Source: CAYJBH01 sp964368815
Lineage (GTDB): Bacteria; Bacillota; Clostridia; Oscillospirales; Ruminococcaceae
Direction: 5' to 3'
Assembly (NCBI GenBank): GCA_964368815.1
Contig: CAYJDA010000004.1
Location: 1 to 64,000 of the forward strand
Length of the DNA: 64,000 nt
A program made the position numbers and the translations under genes. The notes beneath the pieces were generated by a model. It had not been told where the DNA came from. It did not search any database and saw nothing but the letters and a program-made list of their open reading frames with translations. How positions within the stretch are numbered: position 1 is the first letter of the stretch; every line of letters starts with the position of its first letter. Positions 1-8,105 of this stretch are shown here, piece by piece.

Positions 1-166
1 GATTTTGACGCATATCTGGATTATCTGTATCGATCGGTAGAAATTCTTTGTACACATTATGGGGAAATTGGAGGATTTTGGTTTGATGGCAACTGGTCAA
101 AACCGGATGCGGATTGGAAATTGGATAAAATTAATACTCAAAATGTTTATATTGTCAGAAGTGAAA
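1..166 (+). pseudogene. GH29 alpha-L-fucosidase-like gene fragment, cut at both ends
   Basis: The frame is open from base 1 and carries a GFWFDGNW motif at bases about 73-96. This resembles the segment around the catalytic aspartate of GH29 alpha-L-fucosidases, with Asp29 of the fragment as the likely nucleophile. The fucosidase-like reading stops making sense near base 160, where sequence resembling an insertion-sequence end begins, and a stop follows at 193-195. The 5' part of the gene lies outside the window. The family call rests on one short motif block. The gene is evidently broken here, so no product is expected. Confidence 0.5.
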
Positions 167-231
167 TGTCAACAATTTCGGAAGTGAAACCTTGATGTTT
201 TCGGAAGTGAAACCTTGATATTTTCGGAAGT
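167..231. mobile_element. Remnant terminal repeats of an IS21-type insertion sequence
   Basis: Three copies of a sequence beginning TTTCGGAAGTGAAACC start at 176, 199 and 222, a period of 23 bp, and the third copy is truncated. They are preceded by TGTCAA at 167-172. IS21-family elements begin with TG and carry multiple short repeats at their ends, so this looks like one end of such an element. No istA or istB coding sequence is nearby, so only a solo end remains. It marks the point where the fucosidase-like frame is lost. Confidence 0.45.
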
Positions 232-241
232 AAGCGACATG

Positions 242-283
242 CTTTATTCATAGATTAACACTTGGTGCTAGTAATGAATAAAG
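242..283. repeat. Inverted repeat, 10-bp arms
   Basis: CTTTATTCAT at 242-251 is repeated in inverted form at 274-283, with a 22-bp loop. It follows the insertion-sequence-like repeats and overlaps a single GTATAC at 283-288. It may be part of the mobile-element end or a hairpin in front of the following gene fragment. Confidence 0.35.
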
Positions 284-301
284 TATACAAACCCCGAATA
301 G

Positions 302-616
302 CGGACAGCTCCGGTGTTGTGGGATGCCGTGAGATATGCGGTTGATATGTGTTGCAATCATGGTTCTCTGATATCTCCCGACAGCTTTAAGGAATTTTTA
401 TTAAAACCATACACCGAGGTAGTATCCTTTACGAAGAAAAAAGGCATTCCTGTTGTTGATGTAGATTCCGATGGGAACACCTTTGGCTTGATGCCGCTTT
501 GGTTAGAAGCCGGAGTTAATCTTTTTCATCCGTTTGAGGTTGCTGCCGGCATGGATGCAAACTTGGTTCGCAAAGAATTTGGGTACGATTTCGCAATACG
601 ATTATGTCAAGCATAA
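302..616 (+). pseudogene. UroD-like (MtaA/CmuA superfamily) protein fragment
   Basis: The roughly 100 translated residues match the C-terminal half of uroporphyrinogen-decarboxylase-like proteins: a segment reading ISPDSFKEFLLKPY, then VVDVDSDGN, then LWLEAGVNLFHPFEVAAG. In intact relatives these lie in the last third of a protein of about 340-370 residues. An in-frame stop at 299-301 and the absence of the first two thirds show 5' truncation. The sequence also departs from the family after residue 95, so the 3' end is damaged too. No ribosome site precedes it. It is one of five UroD-like sequences in the window. Confidence 0.65.
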
Positions 617-654
617 ACAAAAAAATATCTTAATTTCTTTTCAAATTACAAAAT

Positions 655-702
655 CCCCGACAAACTATCATGAATTTTGATAGCCTGTCGGGGTGTTTTT
701 TA
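655..702 (+). terminator. Rho-independent terminator
   Basis: A 16-bp imperfect stem (655-670 with 678-693, beginning CCCCGACA) is followed by a T-rich tail at 695-701 on the plus strand. It would end transcription from the UroD-like fragment. It abuts the stop codon of the convergent recombinase remnant. Confidence 0.75.
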
Positions 703-1557
703 AATTGCGGTCGCTATTTCTTCATTAAATTTCCACTGAATTTCAAAGGCGTCGTTGTCATAAATAATAACTTCCTTAATCAGCTGCGTTAAAATTCCAT
801 CGGTGATTTCTGTTAAATCCGTGATATTTGAATAAGTAGCCATAAACGATTGCTCAAATTTCATTTCATCTTGGAGTTTTTCGATTTCTATGTTCAGCGA
901 TTCTAACGCTTCTTCGGTTGTATCTCTTTCCAAACTGATAAATGCTTTCTGCCTGTCAAAAGTGTCATCATCAATTTTATTGTCAAAGCTGTTTTGAAAT
1001 AACTCTTTCAATCGAATAGTCCATTTATCAAGTTCTTTTTGCTTCACCTCACGATTGGCAAGTAGTGATTTAAGTCGCATTTTGTTTGATGTGCAATCAA
1101 TGAGTATCTTTCTTTCTACGATTGAATCAATATGTTTTTTTACCGATTCTACCAAGATGGCTCTTACTTTATCTATACCTATCTTAGTATCTTTACAACT
1201 ATACTTATCGTTCAATCTCCCTATTCTGCAACTGACATAAGAATCTTTAACTGTAGGGTGGTAACACAGTTTATGATTGCAAACCCCACACTTCAATAAT
1301 TTTGCCACTATATTAACTCTTTCCGGTGCTTTATAGGTTGCAGAACTACGATTTTTCTTCGCTTTATCACTGCCTCTTACTTTGAGTTTTTCGGCTACAC
1401 GGTAGAATATTTCATCTGAAATAATAGGCTCATGGCTATTCTCCATAATAATCCATTCATCTTCAGATGTTCTTTTGCAGTAGCGAATATTAACTCGTTC
1501 TTTTCTGCTTTTACCATAACAAAAATGCCCTATATATTGCTGTCTTTTGTTTATGGC
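700..1557 (-). pseudogene. Large serine recombinase, N-terminally truncated
   Basis: The open frame begins after a stop at 1558-1560 and reads through the recombinase domain (YIGHFCYGKS, RVNIRYCKRT, ENSHEPIIS). A zinc ribbon (CGVCNHKLCYH and a later C...C pair) and a long coiled-coil tail follow. This layout is typical of large serine integrases and Tn4451-type transposon resolvases. The N-terminal resolvase domain with its catalytic serine is missing. The internal ATG at 1444-1446 would give only 248 residues without catalytic activity. Established family knowledge says such enzymes move integrative elements; this copy cannot, and it marks an old mobile-element boundary next to the catabolic island. 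Confidence 0.75.
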
Positions 1558-1614
1558 TTACCATTGCACCAGTGAATAATTTATTTGTTATAATCTTAGC
1601 ATAATAAAACAGCG

Positions 1615-1660
1615 AAAGACAACCGATATGGTGCTATGCCAATCGGTTGTCTTTTTTTTG
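1615..1660 (+). terminator. Rho-independent terminator
   Basis: AAAGACAACCGAT at 1615-1627 pairs with ATCGGTTGTCTTT at 1642-1654, and the plus strand continues into eight Ts. No intact plus-strand gene precedes it, so it may be left over from a deleted gene. The hairpin could also help end the minus-strand operon that stops at 1764. Confidence 0.7.
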
Positions 1661-1763
1661 TTTAACCACAAAAGATTTCTTAGATAGAAAATAATAAATT
1701 AATGGTTTAACCGTAAAAATTTTTGAAAGATATCGTGAACTAAATAGCGATTAATCTTTATAT

Positions 1764-2777
1764 CTAAAAGGTTATTAAAGTTTTTACTGTGTTCTCACCA
1801 TCGTTTAAGGTATCTTCAAACGCTTTTTGTATATCATCGATTGAATAATTTTTTGAGATCATGCTGTCGGCATTCATTTTGCCGGCGATAAGCATTTCCA
1901 TAACCTTGGGAAATTTAAAGTTATTCATGCGCGAACCGATTATGCTCAGCTCTTTTTTGGTTATTACCACCGGCGATATCTGCGCCGGCTCTGCAGTGAA
2001 GCCTATCGACATGACTCTTGCTCGGGGTGCCGCATACTCTAGTGATTGTTGAAAAAGAGCTGTAATACCCACCGCATCTATCACCACATCAAAGCCACCC
2101 GGTGCAAAACTCTCCACTTTTTCGGCAAGATTTTCGGTTTTACTGTTGCAAACCTCGTCAGCACCGAGGGATTTTGCTTTTTCCAGTTTCGCATCTACCA
2201 CATCAGCTACAAAAACGCGTGCACCAATGCCTTTTGCAACCTGTAAAATTGCAAGGCCTATTGTTCCGGAACCGATAACGAGGATATTGTCCTTGTCGGT
2301 TGCCTGCGCTCTATCAAGTATGTTTACACCGATAGAATACGGTTCGGCAAGAGCCGCTTGTTCATATGAAATACTGCTCGGGAACGGATAAAAATGCTTT
2401 TGATCCTCTACAATGTATTCCTGAAAGCCACCATCCATCTGTACACCGTAACATCTAACATTTGAACAGACATTTTGATACCCCTTTTTACAGGTTGGAC
2501 ACTCTGCACAGGCAAAAACGGGATCGAGCACTACCCTATCTCCTATTTTAAGTTCCTTAACATCGCTGCCAACCTCTACCACCTCTCCTGAAAGCTCGTG
2601 ACCCATCACACGGGGAAATTCAACATCGGCTCTACCGTCTTTAAAAATGTGTAGGTCCGTTCCGCAGATACCCACAGCCTTCACCTTAACCTTAACATCG
2701 GTTGCATTTTTTATGGTCGGTTCTGCTGTATTAACCACCTTTAGTGTCTTTATATCTATTATCTGTGCTGATTTCAT
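1764..2777 (-). CDS. Zinc-dependent MDR alcohol/polyol dehydrogenase
   Basis: This 337-residue medium-chain dehydrogenase oxidises a secondary alcohol with NAD(P). It shows the catalytic zinc ligands Cys38 (GICGTD), His60 and Glu61 (MGHE), the four-cysteine structural zinc lobe (Cys90, 93, 96, 104), and the nucleotide site VIGSGTIGLA. Closest familiar relatives are sorbitol, L-threonine and L-galactonate/RspB-type dehydrogenases. It is the last gene of the minus-strand island, 18 bp after an SDR. By context I infer that it oxidises C5 of a 2-keto-3-deoxy-L-galactonate intermediate, with the SDR reducing the product. That pairing is described for 3,6-anhydro-L-galactose catabolism, but the substrate cannot be read from sequence. 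Confidence 0.85.
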   Translation of the reverse strand: MKSAQIIDIKTLKVVNTAEPTIKNATDVKVKVKAVGICGTDLHIFKDGRADVEFPRVMGHELSGEVVEVGSDVKELKIGDRVVLDPVFACAECPTCKKGYQNVCSNVRCYGVQMDGGFQEYIVEDQKHFYPFPSSISYEQAALAEPYSIGVNILDRAQATDKDNILVIGSGTIGLAILQVAKGIGARVFVADVVDAKLEKAKSLGADEVCNSKTENLAEKVESFAPGGFDVVIDAVGITALFQQSLEYAAPRARVMSIGFTAEPAQISPVVITKKELSIIGSRMNNFKFPKVMEMLIAGKMNADSMISKNYSIDDIQKAFEDTLNDGENTVKTLITF

Positions 2778-2795
2778 TTCATTTTCCCCTATTTT

Positions 2796-3584
2796 TTATT
2801 TCGGTTGTTTGCCGATGTAGGCGAGTATTCCACCATCGACATACAGTACATGTCCGTTTACAAAATTTGAGGCATCACTTGCAAGAAAAACTGCTGGACC
2901 TGCTAAATCCTCCGGAGTTCCCCAACGCTCTGCCGGTGTTTTGGCTGTTATAAACTGATCGAACGGATGCTTCGAGCCGTCCGGCTGTGGTTCACGTAGT
3001 GGAGCGGTTTGCGGTGTAGCAATGTATCCCGGACCCAGACCGTTGCACTGGATATTAAATGCTCCATATTCTGAACAGATGTTTCGTGTAAGCATCTTAA
3101 GTCCACCCTTTGCCGCGGCGTATGCCGAAACTGTTTCCCTGCCGAGCTCGCTCATCATGGAACAGATATTTATTATCTTGCCATGTCCTTTTTTTATCAT
3201 GGACGGTATTACCGCCTTTGACACGATAAACGGTGCGTTGAGGTCAACATCAATAACCTGACGAAAATCAGCTGCACTCATTTCACACATCGGTATTCTC
3301 TTGATTATGCCGGCATTGTTAACTAGGATATCTATTATACCCACCTCTTTTTCAATGGTGGCAACCAAATTATTAACCGCCACCTCATCGGTAACGTTAC
3401 ACACATAACCTTTTGCATCGATACCCTCAGCTTTATAAGCATCAAGACCCTTTTGTATCATCTCATCGCTGAGATCGTTGAAAACAATGGTTGCACCGGC
3501 GCCGGCAAGGCCTTTTGCTATTGCAAATCCGATTCCGTAAGAACCTCCCGTAATAAGTGCAATTTTTCCTTTTAATGAAAACAT
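2796..3584 (-). CDS. SDR oxidoreductase, gluconate 5-dehydrogenase/KduD-like
   Basis: This classical short-chain dehydrogenase of about 262 residues has the cofactor motif GGSYGIG, the NNAG motif, and the catalytic Ser-Tyr-Lys set in a SMMSELG...SAYAAAKGG segment. Gluconate 5-dehydrogenases and KduD interconvert 5-keto and 5-hydroxy sugar acids. The ATG at 3582-3584 is preferred because AAGGAG sits seven bases upstream of it; a further ATG at 3588-3590 is too close to the ribosome site. It lies between the GntR regulator and the MDR dehydrogenase. I infer a 2,5-diketo-3-deoxy-galactonate reductase role yielding D-KDG, which is unproven. Confidence 0.85.
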   Translation of the reverse strand: MFSLKGKIALITGGSYGIGFAIAKGLAGAGATIVFNDLSDEMIQKGLDAYKAEGIDAKGYVCNVTDEVAVNNLVATIEKEVGIIDILVNNAGIIKRIPMCEMSAADFRQVIDVDLNAPFIVSKAVIPSMIKKGHGKIINICSMMSELGRETVSAYAAAKGGLKMLTRNICSEYGAFNIQCNGLGPGYIATPQTAPLREPQPDGSKHPFDQFITAKTPAERWGTPEDLAGPAVFLASDASNFVNGHVLYVDGGILAYIGKQPK

Positions 3585-3603
3585 AATCATTCTCCTTCAA
3601 AAA

Positions 3604-4296
3604 TTATATAATTCCTTTAAGTTCTTTCATCATATTTAGCCATTTATCATCCATCAAAATGCTTTGATAGTTGGCTAGTGAGCTTGCAAAATGTGATGCT
3701 AATGCAATTTTAGCATCATTTTCGCTTTTTTGAGTAAGTGCATCGAGAATTGCCTGATGTTCGTTCGCCGCTTCGTAATGTCTTGTTGGGGTGATGGTAG
3801 TAATCCATCTTGAACGTTGAGATTGGATGTTAATTCTTTTAGAGATGTCAATTAGCCTTGAGTTGCCGGAATAGCTGATAAGCGTCTCATGAAAGGCATT
3901 GTCGAGTATGAATTTTTCGTTATAGTCACCGCCGATATTGCTGTTTTTAAATTTTTGACAAAGCTTATCAAGTTCCTTTAACTGTTGTTTTGATAGTCCG
4001 CCTTTTCTCATAATAATTTTAACGCTCATGGTCTCGATAGCTTCACGCACCTCGAGTATCTCGATAATATCATTTAACGTTAACGGTTTAACTACAACCT
4101 TGGTAGCAGTTCTCTCCAGTACACCGTAGTCTAAAAGGCGCAATATTGCCTCCCTAACAGGGGTACGGCTGATATCCAGCTCTTGGGATAAAGCCACTTC
4201 TGATATAATTTCTCCGGCACTGTATCGGTGTTCTTTTATCCTTGTCATTATTTCGTTAGCTGTGTCGTCGACTAAACTGCTTTTCAACCTTGCCAT
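3604..4296 (-). CDS. GntR/FadR-family transcriptional regulator (FCD domain)
   Basis: The 230-residue protein has an N-terminal winged helix with the GntR signature (SQELDISRTPVREAILRL, residues about 37-54). A C-terminal all-helical FCD ligand domain follows, with candidate metal ligands in DNAFHETL, NEHQAIL and a late His (ASHFA). Many FadR-type regulators of sugar-acid catabolism bind their inducer through this metal site. The gene has its own promoter and a double GTATAC palindrome directly upstream, suggesting autoregulation and control of the surrounding catabolic genes. It is followed within 20 bp by the SDR gene. Confidence 0.9.
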   Translation of the reverse strand: MARLKSSLVDDTANEIMTRIKEHRYSAGEIISEVALSQELDISRTPVREAILRLLDYGVLERTATKVVVKPLTLNDIIEILEVREAIETMSVKIIMRKGGLSKQQLKELDKLCQKFKNSNIGGDYNEKFILDNAFHETLISYSGNSRLIDISKRINIQSQRSRWITTITPTRHYEAANEHQAILDALTQKSENDAKIALASHFASSLANYQSILMDDKWLNMMKELKGII

Positions 4297-4320
4297 ATTC
4301 TCCCTTTCAAAAACCTGATA

Positions 4321-4342
4321 TCGTATACTGTTTCGTATACAT
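4321..4342. promoter_or_regulatory. Putative GntR operator: two GTATAC palindromes
   Basis: GTATAC occurs at 4323-4328 and again at 4335-4340, exactly 12 bp apart, directly downstream of the -10 box of the regulator's promoter. FadR-type GntR proteins often bind short palindromes with a central TATA-like core. A single GTATAC also lies at 18063-18068, downstream of the promoter of the upstream operon. The binding assignment is inference. Confidence 0.5.
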
Positions 4343-4369
4343 TATAGCATACTATTTTAACTAATACAA
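4341..4369 (-). promoter_or_regulatory. Sigma-A promoter for the gntR-SDR-MDR genes
   Basis: On the minus strand TTGTAT (4364-4369) and a perfect TATAAT (4341-4346) are separated by 17 bp. The promoter fires toward the GntR gene starting at 4296 and is overlapped downstream by the GTATAC pair. Confidence 0.75.
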
Positions 4370-4383
4370 TCAGGTTTTAGGAT

Positions 4384-5472
4384 TTAATTTTGGTTGCATC
4401 TTTTAAGTTTATCCCAATTAAATGTTACACCCACACCCGGTTTATCACTTGGTATTAGCAGCCCGTCTTTTACTACCATATCTTCCTTTATATACTCAAA
4501 TATTGGGAAGCTGTGAAACTCCACGTACCCTGCGTTGTCAAGAGCACCGAGCACGTTTCTGTGTATCTCCTGTGCGCCATGGGAGTTAACCTTTAAACCC
4601 CGCTCCTTAGCAAGTTTAGCAACCTCAAAAAAACCTGAGATACCGCAAACGTTTGACACATCCGGTATTATCTCCTTTACTTTACCGTAATCGAGAGCGA
4701 GCTTATGCTCATACGCAAAGTGGAGGTTTTCACCCATTGCAATGGGAATACTTGTCGACGCTGCAATCTCAGCATACCCCTCATAATTATCGGGGTCGAT
4801 AGGCTCTTCAACCCAAAACAGATCAAATTTTTCCAGCTTATTCACCATGCGCTTAGCCTGCTCTACACTCCATATCATATTTGCATCCACTGCAAACTTA
4901 TTGTTACCTATCATTTTTCTAACAGCCGCAACCCTTGCTACATCCTCATCTTCGTTTTGTTTACCGAGCTTGATTTTTAGTGCCTTGTGCCCATTTTTCA
5001 GTTGATTTTCGAGACTTTCCAAAAGCTCTTTTTCGGATAACATTAGATCGATTCCGCCATAATAGGTTTTAACCGTTTTCTGCCGTGTGCCGAAGTAGTC
5101 GGCAAGTGCTATGTTTTCTGCTTTAAGCTTTGCATCCCAAACGGCTATATCCAGAGCAGAGATTGCAAATGAAGCAACGCCGCCACGAGCAACGTAGTGG
5201 ATGGATTTATTCATCTTATAGTTTAGACTAAACGGATCCTCAACATCGGCACCTATAAATCTTGGAGCGAGGTCGGTTTCAAGTAGTTTTGCAACAGCAA
5301 GGCCTCCGATACCTCCGGTGTAGGTATACCCTACTCCCACCGTGCCATTATCCAGCAAAACCTCCGCCATGATAAGCTCAAAGTTATCATGTTTGCCATG
5401 TAATGCATCCACCATATTTCCCGGTAGTGGGAGCAGATAATAACTCACCTTTATGTCTTTAATTATTGCCAT
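4384..5472 (-). CDS. Enolase-superfamily sugar-acid enzyme, probable 3,6-anhydro-L-galactonate cycloisomerase
   Basis: The 362-residue protein belongs to the mandelate racemase/muconate lactonizing group. Visible active-site elements are Lys166-x-Lys168 (ALKIKLGK), the metal ligands Asp196, Glu222 and Glu248 (DANMIW, WVEEP, MGENL) and His298 (NSHGAQEIH). The N-terminal segment around HGKHDNFELI and GYTYTGG resembles, from memory, the 3,6-anhydro-L-galactonate cycloisomerase of agar-degrading Vibrio. Sugar-acid dehydratases (galactarate, fuconate, rhamnonate) are the main alternative. The gene sits 11 bp after an AldA-like dehydrogenase that could supply the anhydrogalactonate. Family is certain; substrate is inferred from GH117 neighbours. 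Confidence 0.75.
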   Translation of the reverse strand: MAIIKDIKVSYYLLPLPGNMVDALHGKHDNFELIMAEVLLDNGTVGVGYTYTGGIGGLAVAKLLETDLAPRFIGADVEDPFSLNYKMNKSIHYVARGGVASFAISALDIAVWDAKLKAENIALADYFGTRQKTVKTYYGGIDLMLSEKELLESLENQLKNGHKALKIKLGKQNEDEDVARVAAVRKMIGNNKFAVDANMIWSVEQAKRMVNKLEKFDLFWVEEPIDPDNYEGYAEIAASTSIPIAMGENLHFAYEHKLALDYGKVKEIIPDVSNVCGISGFFEVAKLAKERGLKVNSHGAQEIHRNVLGALDNAGYVEFHSFPIFEYIKEDMVVKDGLLIPSDKPGVGVTFNWDKLKRCNQN

Positions 5473-5483
5473 TCTTATTTTCC

Positions 5484-6929
5484 CTAAAAGTTGTAGTTTA
5501 CATATACCATCTTTTTTTGTAGGTATCCTTCAAGACCGTATTTTCCATCTTCGCCACCGAGACCGCTCTTTTTATATCCGTTGTGGAATCCATTTATCAG
5601 CTCGCCGTTTTCACGGTTGATATAAAGTTCGCCAAACTCCAGCTCGTTTGAGGCTTTCATGATGTTTCTCACATCGGCAGAAAATAGATATGCCGACAAT
5701 CCATACTCACAGTCGTTTGCGTGCTCTATTGCCTCATCTAAAGAGTTTATCTTCATAATGCCAACCATCGGGCCAAATACTTCGGTTTGCATTAAAACAT
5801 TTTTGTTGTCATACACCTCGATAAGCGTTGGATAGAACCAGTTGCCTTTGTCGTTAGGAAGAGTGTCGGGGGTCATATCGAACAGAACCTTGCCACCCTC
5901 TTTGAGCGACTGTTCTTTCATTTCGCCCAGCTTTTGCACCTCAATAGCAGATACTTTGGGACCGATTGTTGATTTTGGATTTTTCGGATCGCCAACAATC
6001 TGTTGTTTGCTGTACTCGGTATATTTTTGAACAAAACTATCGTAAACATCCGCATGAACATACATTCTCTCGTTACAGGTGCATATTTGTCCGCAGTTAG
6101 AATACCTTGCGATGGCAGCACATCTTGCCGCTTTTTCTACGTCGGCATCGTTCATCACAATATACGGTGCTTTACCACCAAGCTCAAGATGCACATCCAC
6201 CACATTCTCGGCGGCGGCACGGAACACCTCAACACCTGCACCGGTACTGCCGGTAAGTGTTACGAGCTGTGTAATATCGTTGCGAACAAGTGCGTCACCC
6301 ACAACTCGTCCCGATCCTGTTATAAAGTTTATAACACCGCTTGGAATGCTGCTTTTCTTAGCGATAAGCTCGGCAAACTTCATGACGGTTAACGGTGTTT
6401 CGGACGGAGGTTTAACCACCATGGTGTTGCCACAGACAAGAGCATTACCGATCTTTCTTGCGGCTAGTGCGAGCGGGAAGTTCCACGCAACAATACCCAC
6501 GACCACGCCGTAGGGCACGCGGTGGATAAATGCGTGTTCGTTGATATTCTCGGAGGTTATTAGTTCTCCCTCCACTCTACGTGCCGACTGTACGGCATAA
6601 CGTAAAAATCCTATCGATCCATCCACCTCGCCCAGCGCTTCTGCCATAACCTTTCCATGCTCAGATACAAGCAGCTCGGCAAGTTCAGTACGGTTTTCCT
6701 GAAGTATGTCTGCAAGCTCACTCACATACTCCGAGCGTTGAACGTAGGTTAGCCGTGCCCACCCTTTAAAAGCATCTTTAGCGGCGCGCAGAACCTTATC
6801 GGCGTCCTCCTTTGTGCCACTCGGCACCGTGCCGACTAAGCTGCCATCATACGGGTTGGTGACCTCGATGACTGCATTTTCGGCAGCATCACAGAGTTTA
6901 CCACTTATCAAAAACTTAAAATTATTCAT
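5484..6929 (-). CDS. Aldehyde dehydrogenase, AldA-like; probable 3,6-anhydro-L-galactose dehydrogenase
   Basis: The 481-residue NAD(P) aldehyde dehydrogenase shows Asn150 (VAWNFP), the general base Glu249 (ELGGKAP), the catalytic Cys283 (CGQICTCNERM) and a C-terminal block (GFHNGYKKSGLGGEDGKYG). This C-terminal block is shared by E. coli lactaldehyde dehydrogenase AldA and by the anhydro-L-galactose dehydrogenases of agarolytic bacteria. GGGAG is placed well before the ATG. Upstream lies the GH117 gene and downstream the enolase-superfamily gene, the order expected for oxidation of anhydro-L-galactose followed by ring opening. Lactaldehyde or glycolaldehyde oxidation in deoxy-sugar catabolism remains possible. 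Confidence 0.8.
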   Translation of the reverse strand: MNNFKFLISGKLCDAAENAVIEVTNPYDGSLVGTVPSGTKEDADKVLRAAKDAFKGWARLTYVQRSEYVSELADILQENRTELAELLVSEHGKVMAEALGEVDGSIGFLRYAVQSARRVEGELITSENINEHAFIHRVPYGVVVGIVAWNFPLALAARKIGNALVCGNTMVVKPPSETPLTVMKFAELIAKKSSIPSGVINFITGSGRVVGDALVRNDITQLVTLTGSTGAGVEVFRAAAENVVDVHLELGGKAPYIVMNDADVEKAARCAAIARYSNCGQICTCNERMYVHADVYDSFVQKYTEYSKQQIVGDPKNPKSTIGPKVSAIEVQKLGEMKEQSLKEGGKVLFDMTPDTLPNDKGNWFYPTLIEVYDNKNVLMQTEVFGPMVGIMKINSLDEAIEHANDCEYGLSAYLFSADVRNIMKASNELEFGELYINRENGELINGFHNGYKKSGLGGEDGKYGLEGYLQKKMVYVNYNF

Positions 6930-7030
6930 GATATTTCTCCCTTCTCTTTTGTGTGTTTAGCTATAATGTTATTATTGCTATCTACTTTTCATTATAAAAT
7001 TGCAATCACAAGCTATTATTATTTATTCGA

Positions 7031-8095
7031 TTATTCATACTTGCTTTTACTTTTATAAATATCCCTTTGTATGGTATTCATATCAAATCTGATAATATAT
7101 CCCCATTCACCATCAACATTGTGTGACAATCCCCATTTCATGCCTTCGAGAGGATCCTCGGGTATAACGTCCGGACGATAAGGTCCCGATGCTTCGGGGC
7201 CGCCTTTAATAACTGATTTTATCTCAAAGTTAATGCCGTCTTGCGCATATTGAAGCGTATTTTTTTCCACGCCATCCGTTCTTAAAAATGCGGCTATACC
7301 TTCACCGTATTTCCAAAGGCAGGTCTCATGGCCGCTATTTGTTATGGGGTTGTATTCGCTCCTCACGTAGGGCCCCCATATATCGTCTGCAATTGCAACG
7401 CCCCATTTTGTTTCACGTCCTCCCATAAAAACTTCTTCGCCCATTGGTTCACCCTTATAGTAGAGATAAAATTTATCTCTATAGTGAAAAAGCAGTGGAT
7501 CGTGTACTTTTTGGCTGTCGAAGCTTCCTTTTTTCTCCACCTCAAAACGATTATCGCTGTCACCCTTCCAGACACCGTCACCGGTTGGCTCTAAAATCGG
7601 GGCATCGGATTTAACAAAGGGACCACACGGGCTGCTTGATTTTGCGATGGCAATACACTCAAAGCAACGATTAACATATGGGTGCTGTACCGTCTGATAC
7701 ACAAGATAAAAGTCACCGTTGTACTTCATGATTTCAGCAGTAAACACACTTCGATCGTCGTAACTACCCTCACTTCCACGCTGAAGCACCACACCTTGTT
7801 CTTTCCACTCATAGCCGTCGCTTGATGTAGCATACCAGATTTCGGAGTGATCCCAGGGAAACACCTTTGCTGAGAGATCTCCGGAATAAAAGCCGACATG
7901 TGCACCATAGGACTTTGTATAGTAAACATAATAAGTATCATCTACTAAAATTACACTACTCGGATCGCGGCGATGAATTCCCACCTCCGGCTCGAGCCCT
8001 TTTATTTCACACTCGGTAAAGTCGCAAAACCAGTCGGAACTTTGAAAGTAGTTTCTCTCCCGTGCACGCTTTGTTGCACTGCTCTCTTTAATCAT
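7031..8095 (-). CDS. GH117 alpha-1,3-(3,6-anhydro)-L-galactosidase
   Basis: The 354-residue protein looks like a five-bladed beta-propeller glycosidase of family GH117, which removes 3,6-anhydro-L-galactose from the non-reducing end of neoagaro-oligosaccharides. It carries the N-terminal SxAxxR dimer motif (Ser5, Ala7, Arg10), HRRDPSS with Asp44, KVHDP with Asp199, and NSGHE with Glu257. The 155- and 58-residue spacings match the catalytic trio I recall for Zobellia AhgA (Asp97, Asp252, Glu310). No signal peptide is seen, so it should act in the cytoplasm on imported oligosaccharides. AAAGGAG precedes the ATG. It lies 10 bp after the UroD-like gene. Confidence 0.87.
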   Translation of the reverse strand: MIKESSATKRARERNYFQSSDWFCDFTECEIKGLEPEVGIHRRDPSSVILVDDTYYVYYTKSYGAHVGFYSGDLSAKVFPWDHSEIWYATSSDGYEWKEQGVVLQRGSEGSYDDRSVFTAEIMKYNGDFYLVYQTVQHPYVNRCFECIAIAKSSSPCGPFVKSDAPILEPTGDGVWKGDSDNRFEVEKKGSFDSQKVHDPLLFHYRDKFYLYYKGEPMGEEVFMGGRETKWGVAIADDIWGPYVRSEYNPITNSGHETCLWKYGEGIAAFLRTDGVEKNTLQYAQDGINFEIKSVIKGGPEASGPYRPDVIPEDPLEGMKWGLSHNVDGEWGYIIRFDMNTIQRDIYKSKSKYE

Positions 8096-8105
8096 AGTTT
8101 CTCCT

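Noticed and set aside
1764..6929. Non-phosphorylative L-fucose or L-rhamnose pathway
   Set aside because: SDR, enolase and AldA-like genes would fit, and a GH29 fragment is near, but no lactonase or 2-keto-3-deoxy-fuconate/rhamnonate aldolase is seen and two GH117 genes point to anhydro-L-galactose. Kept only as an alternative.
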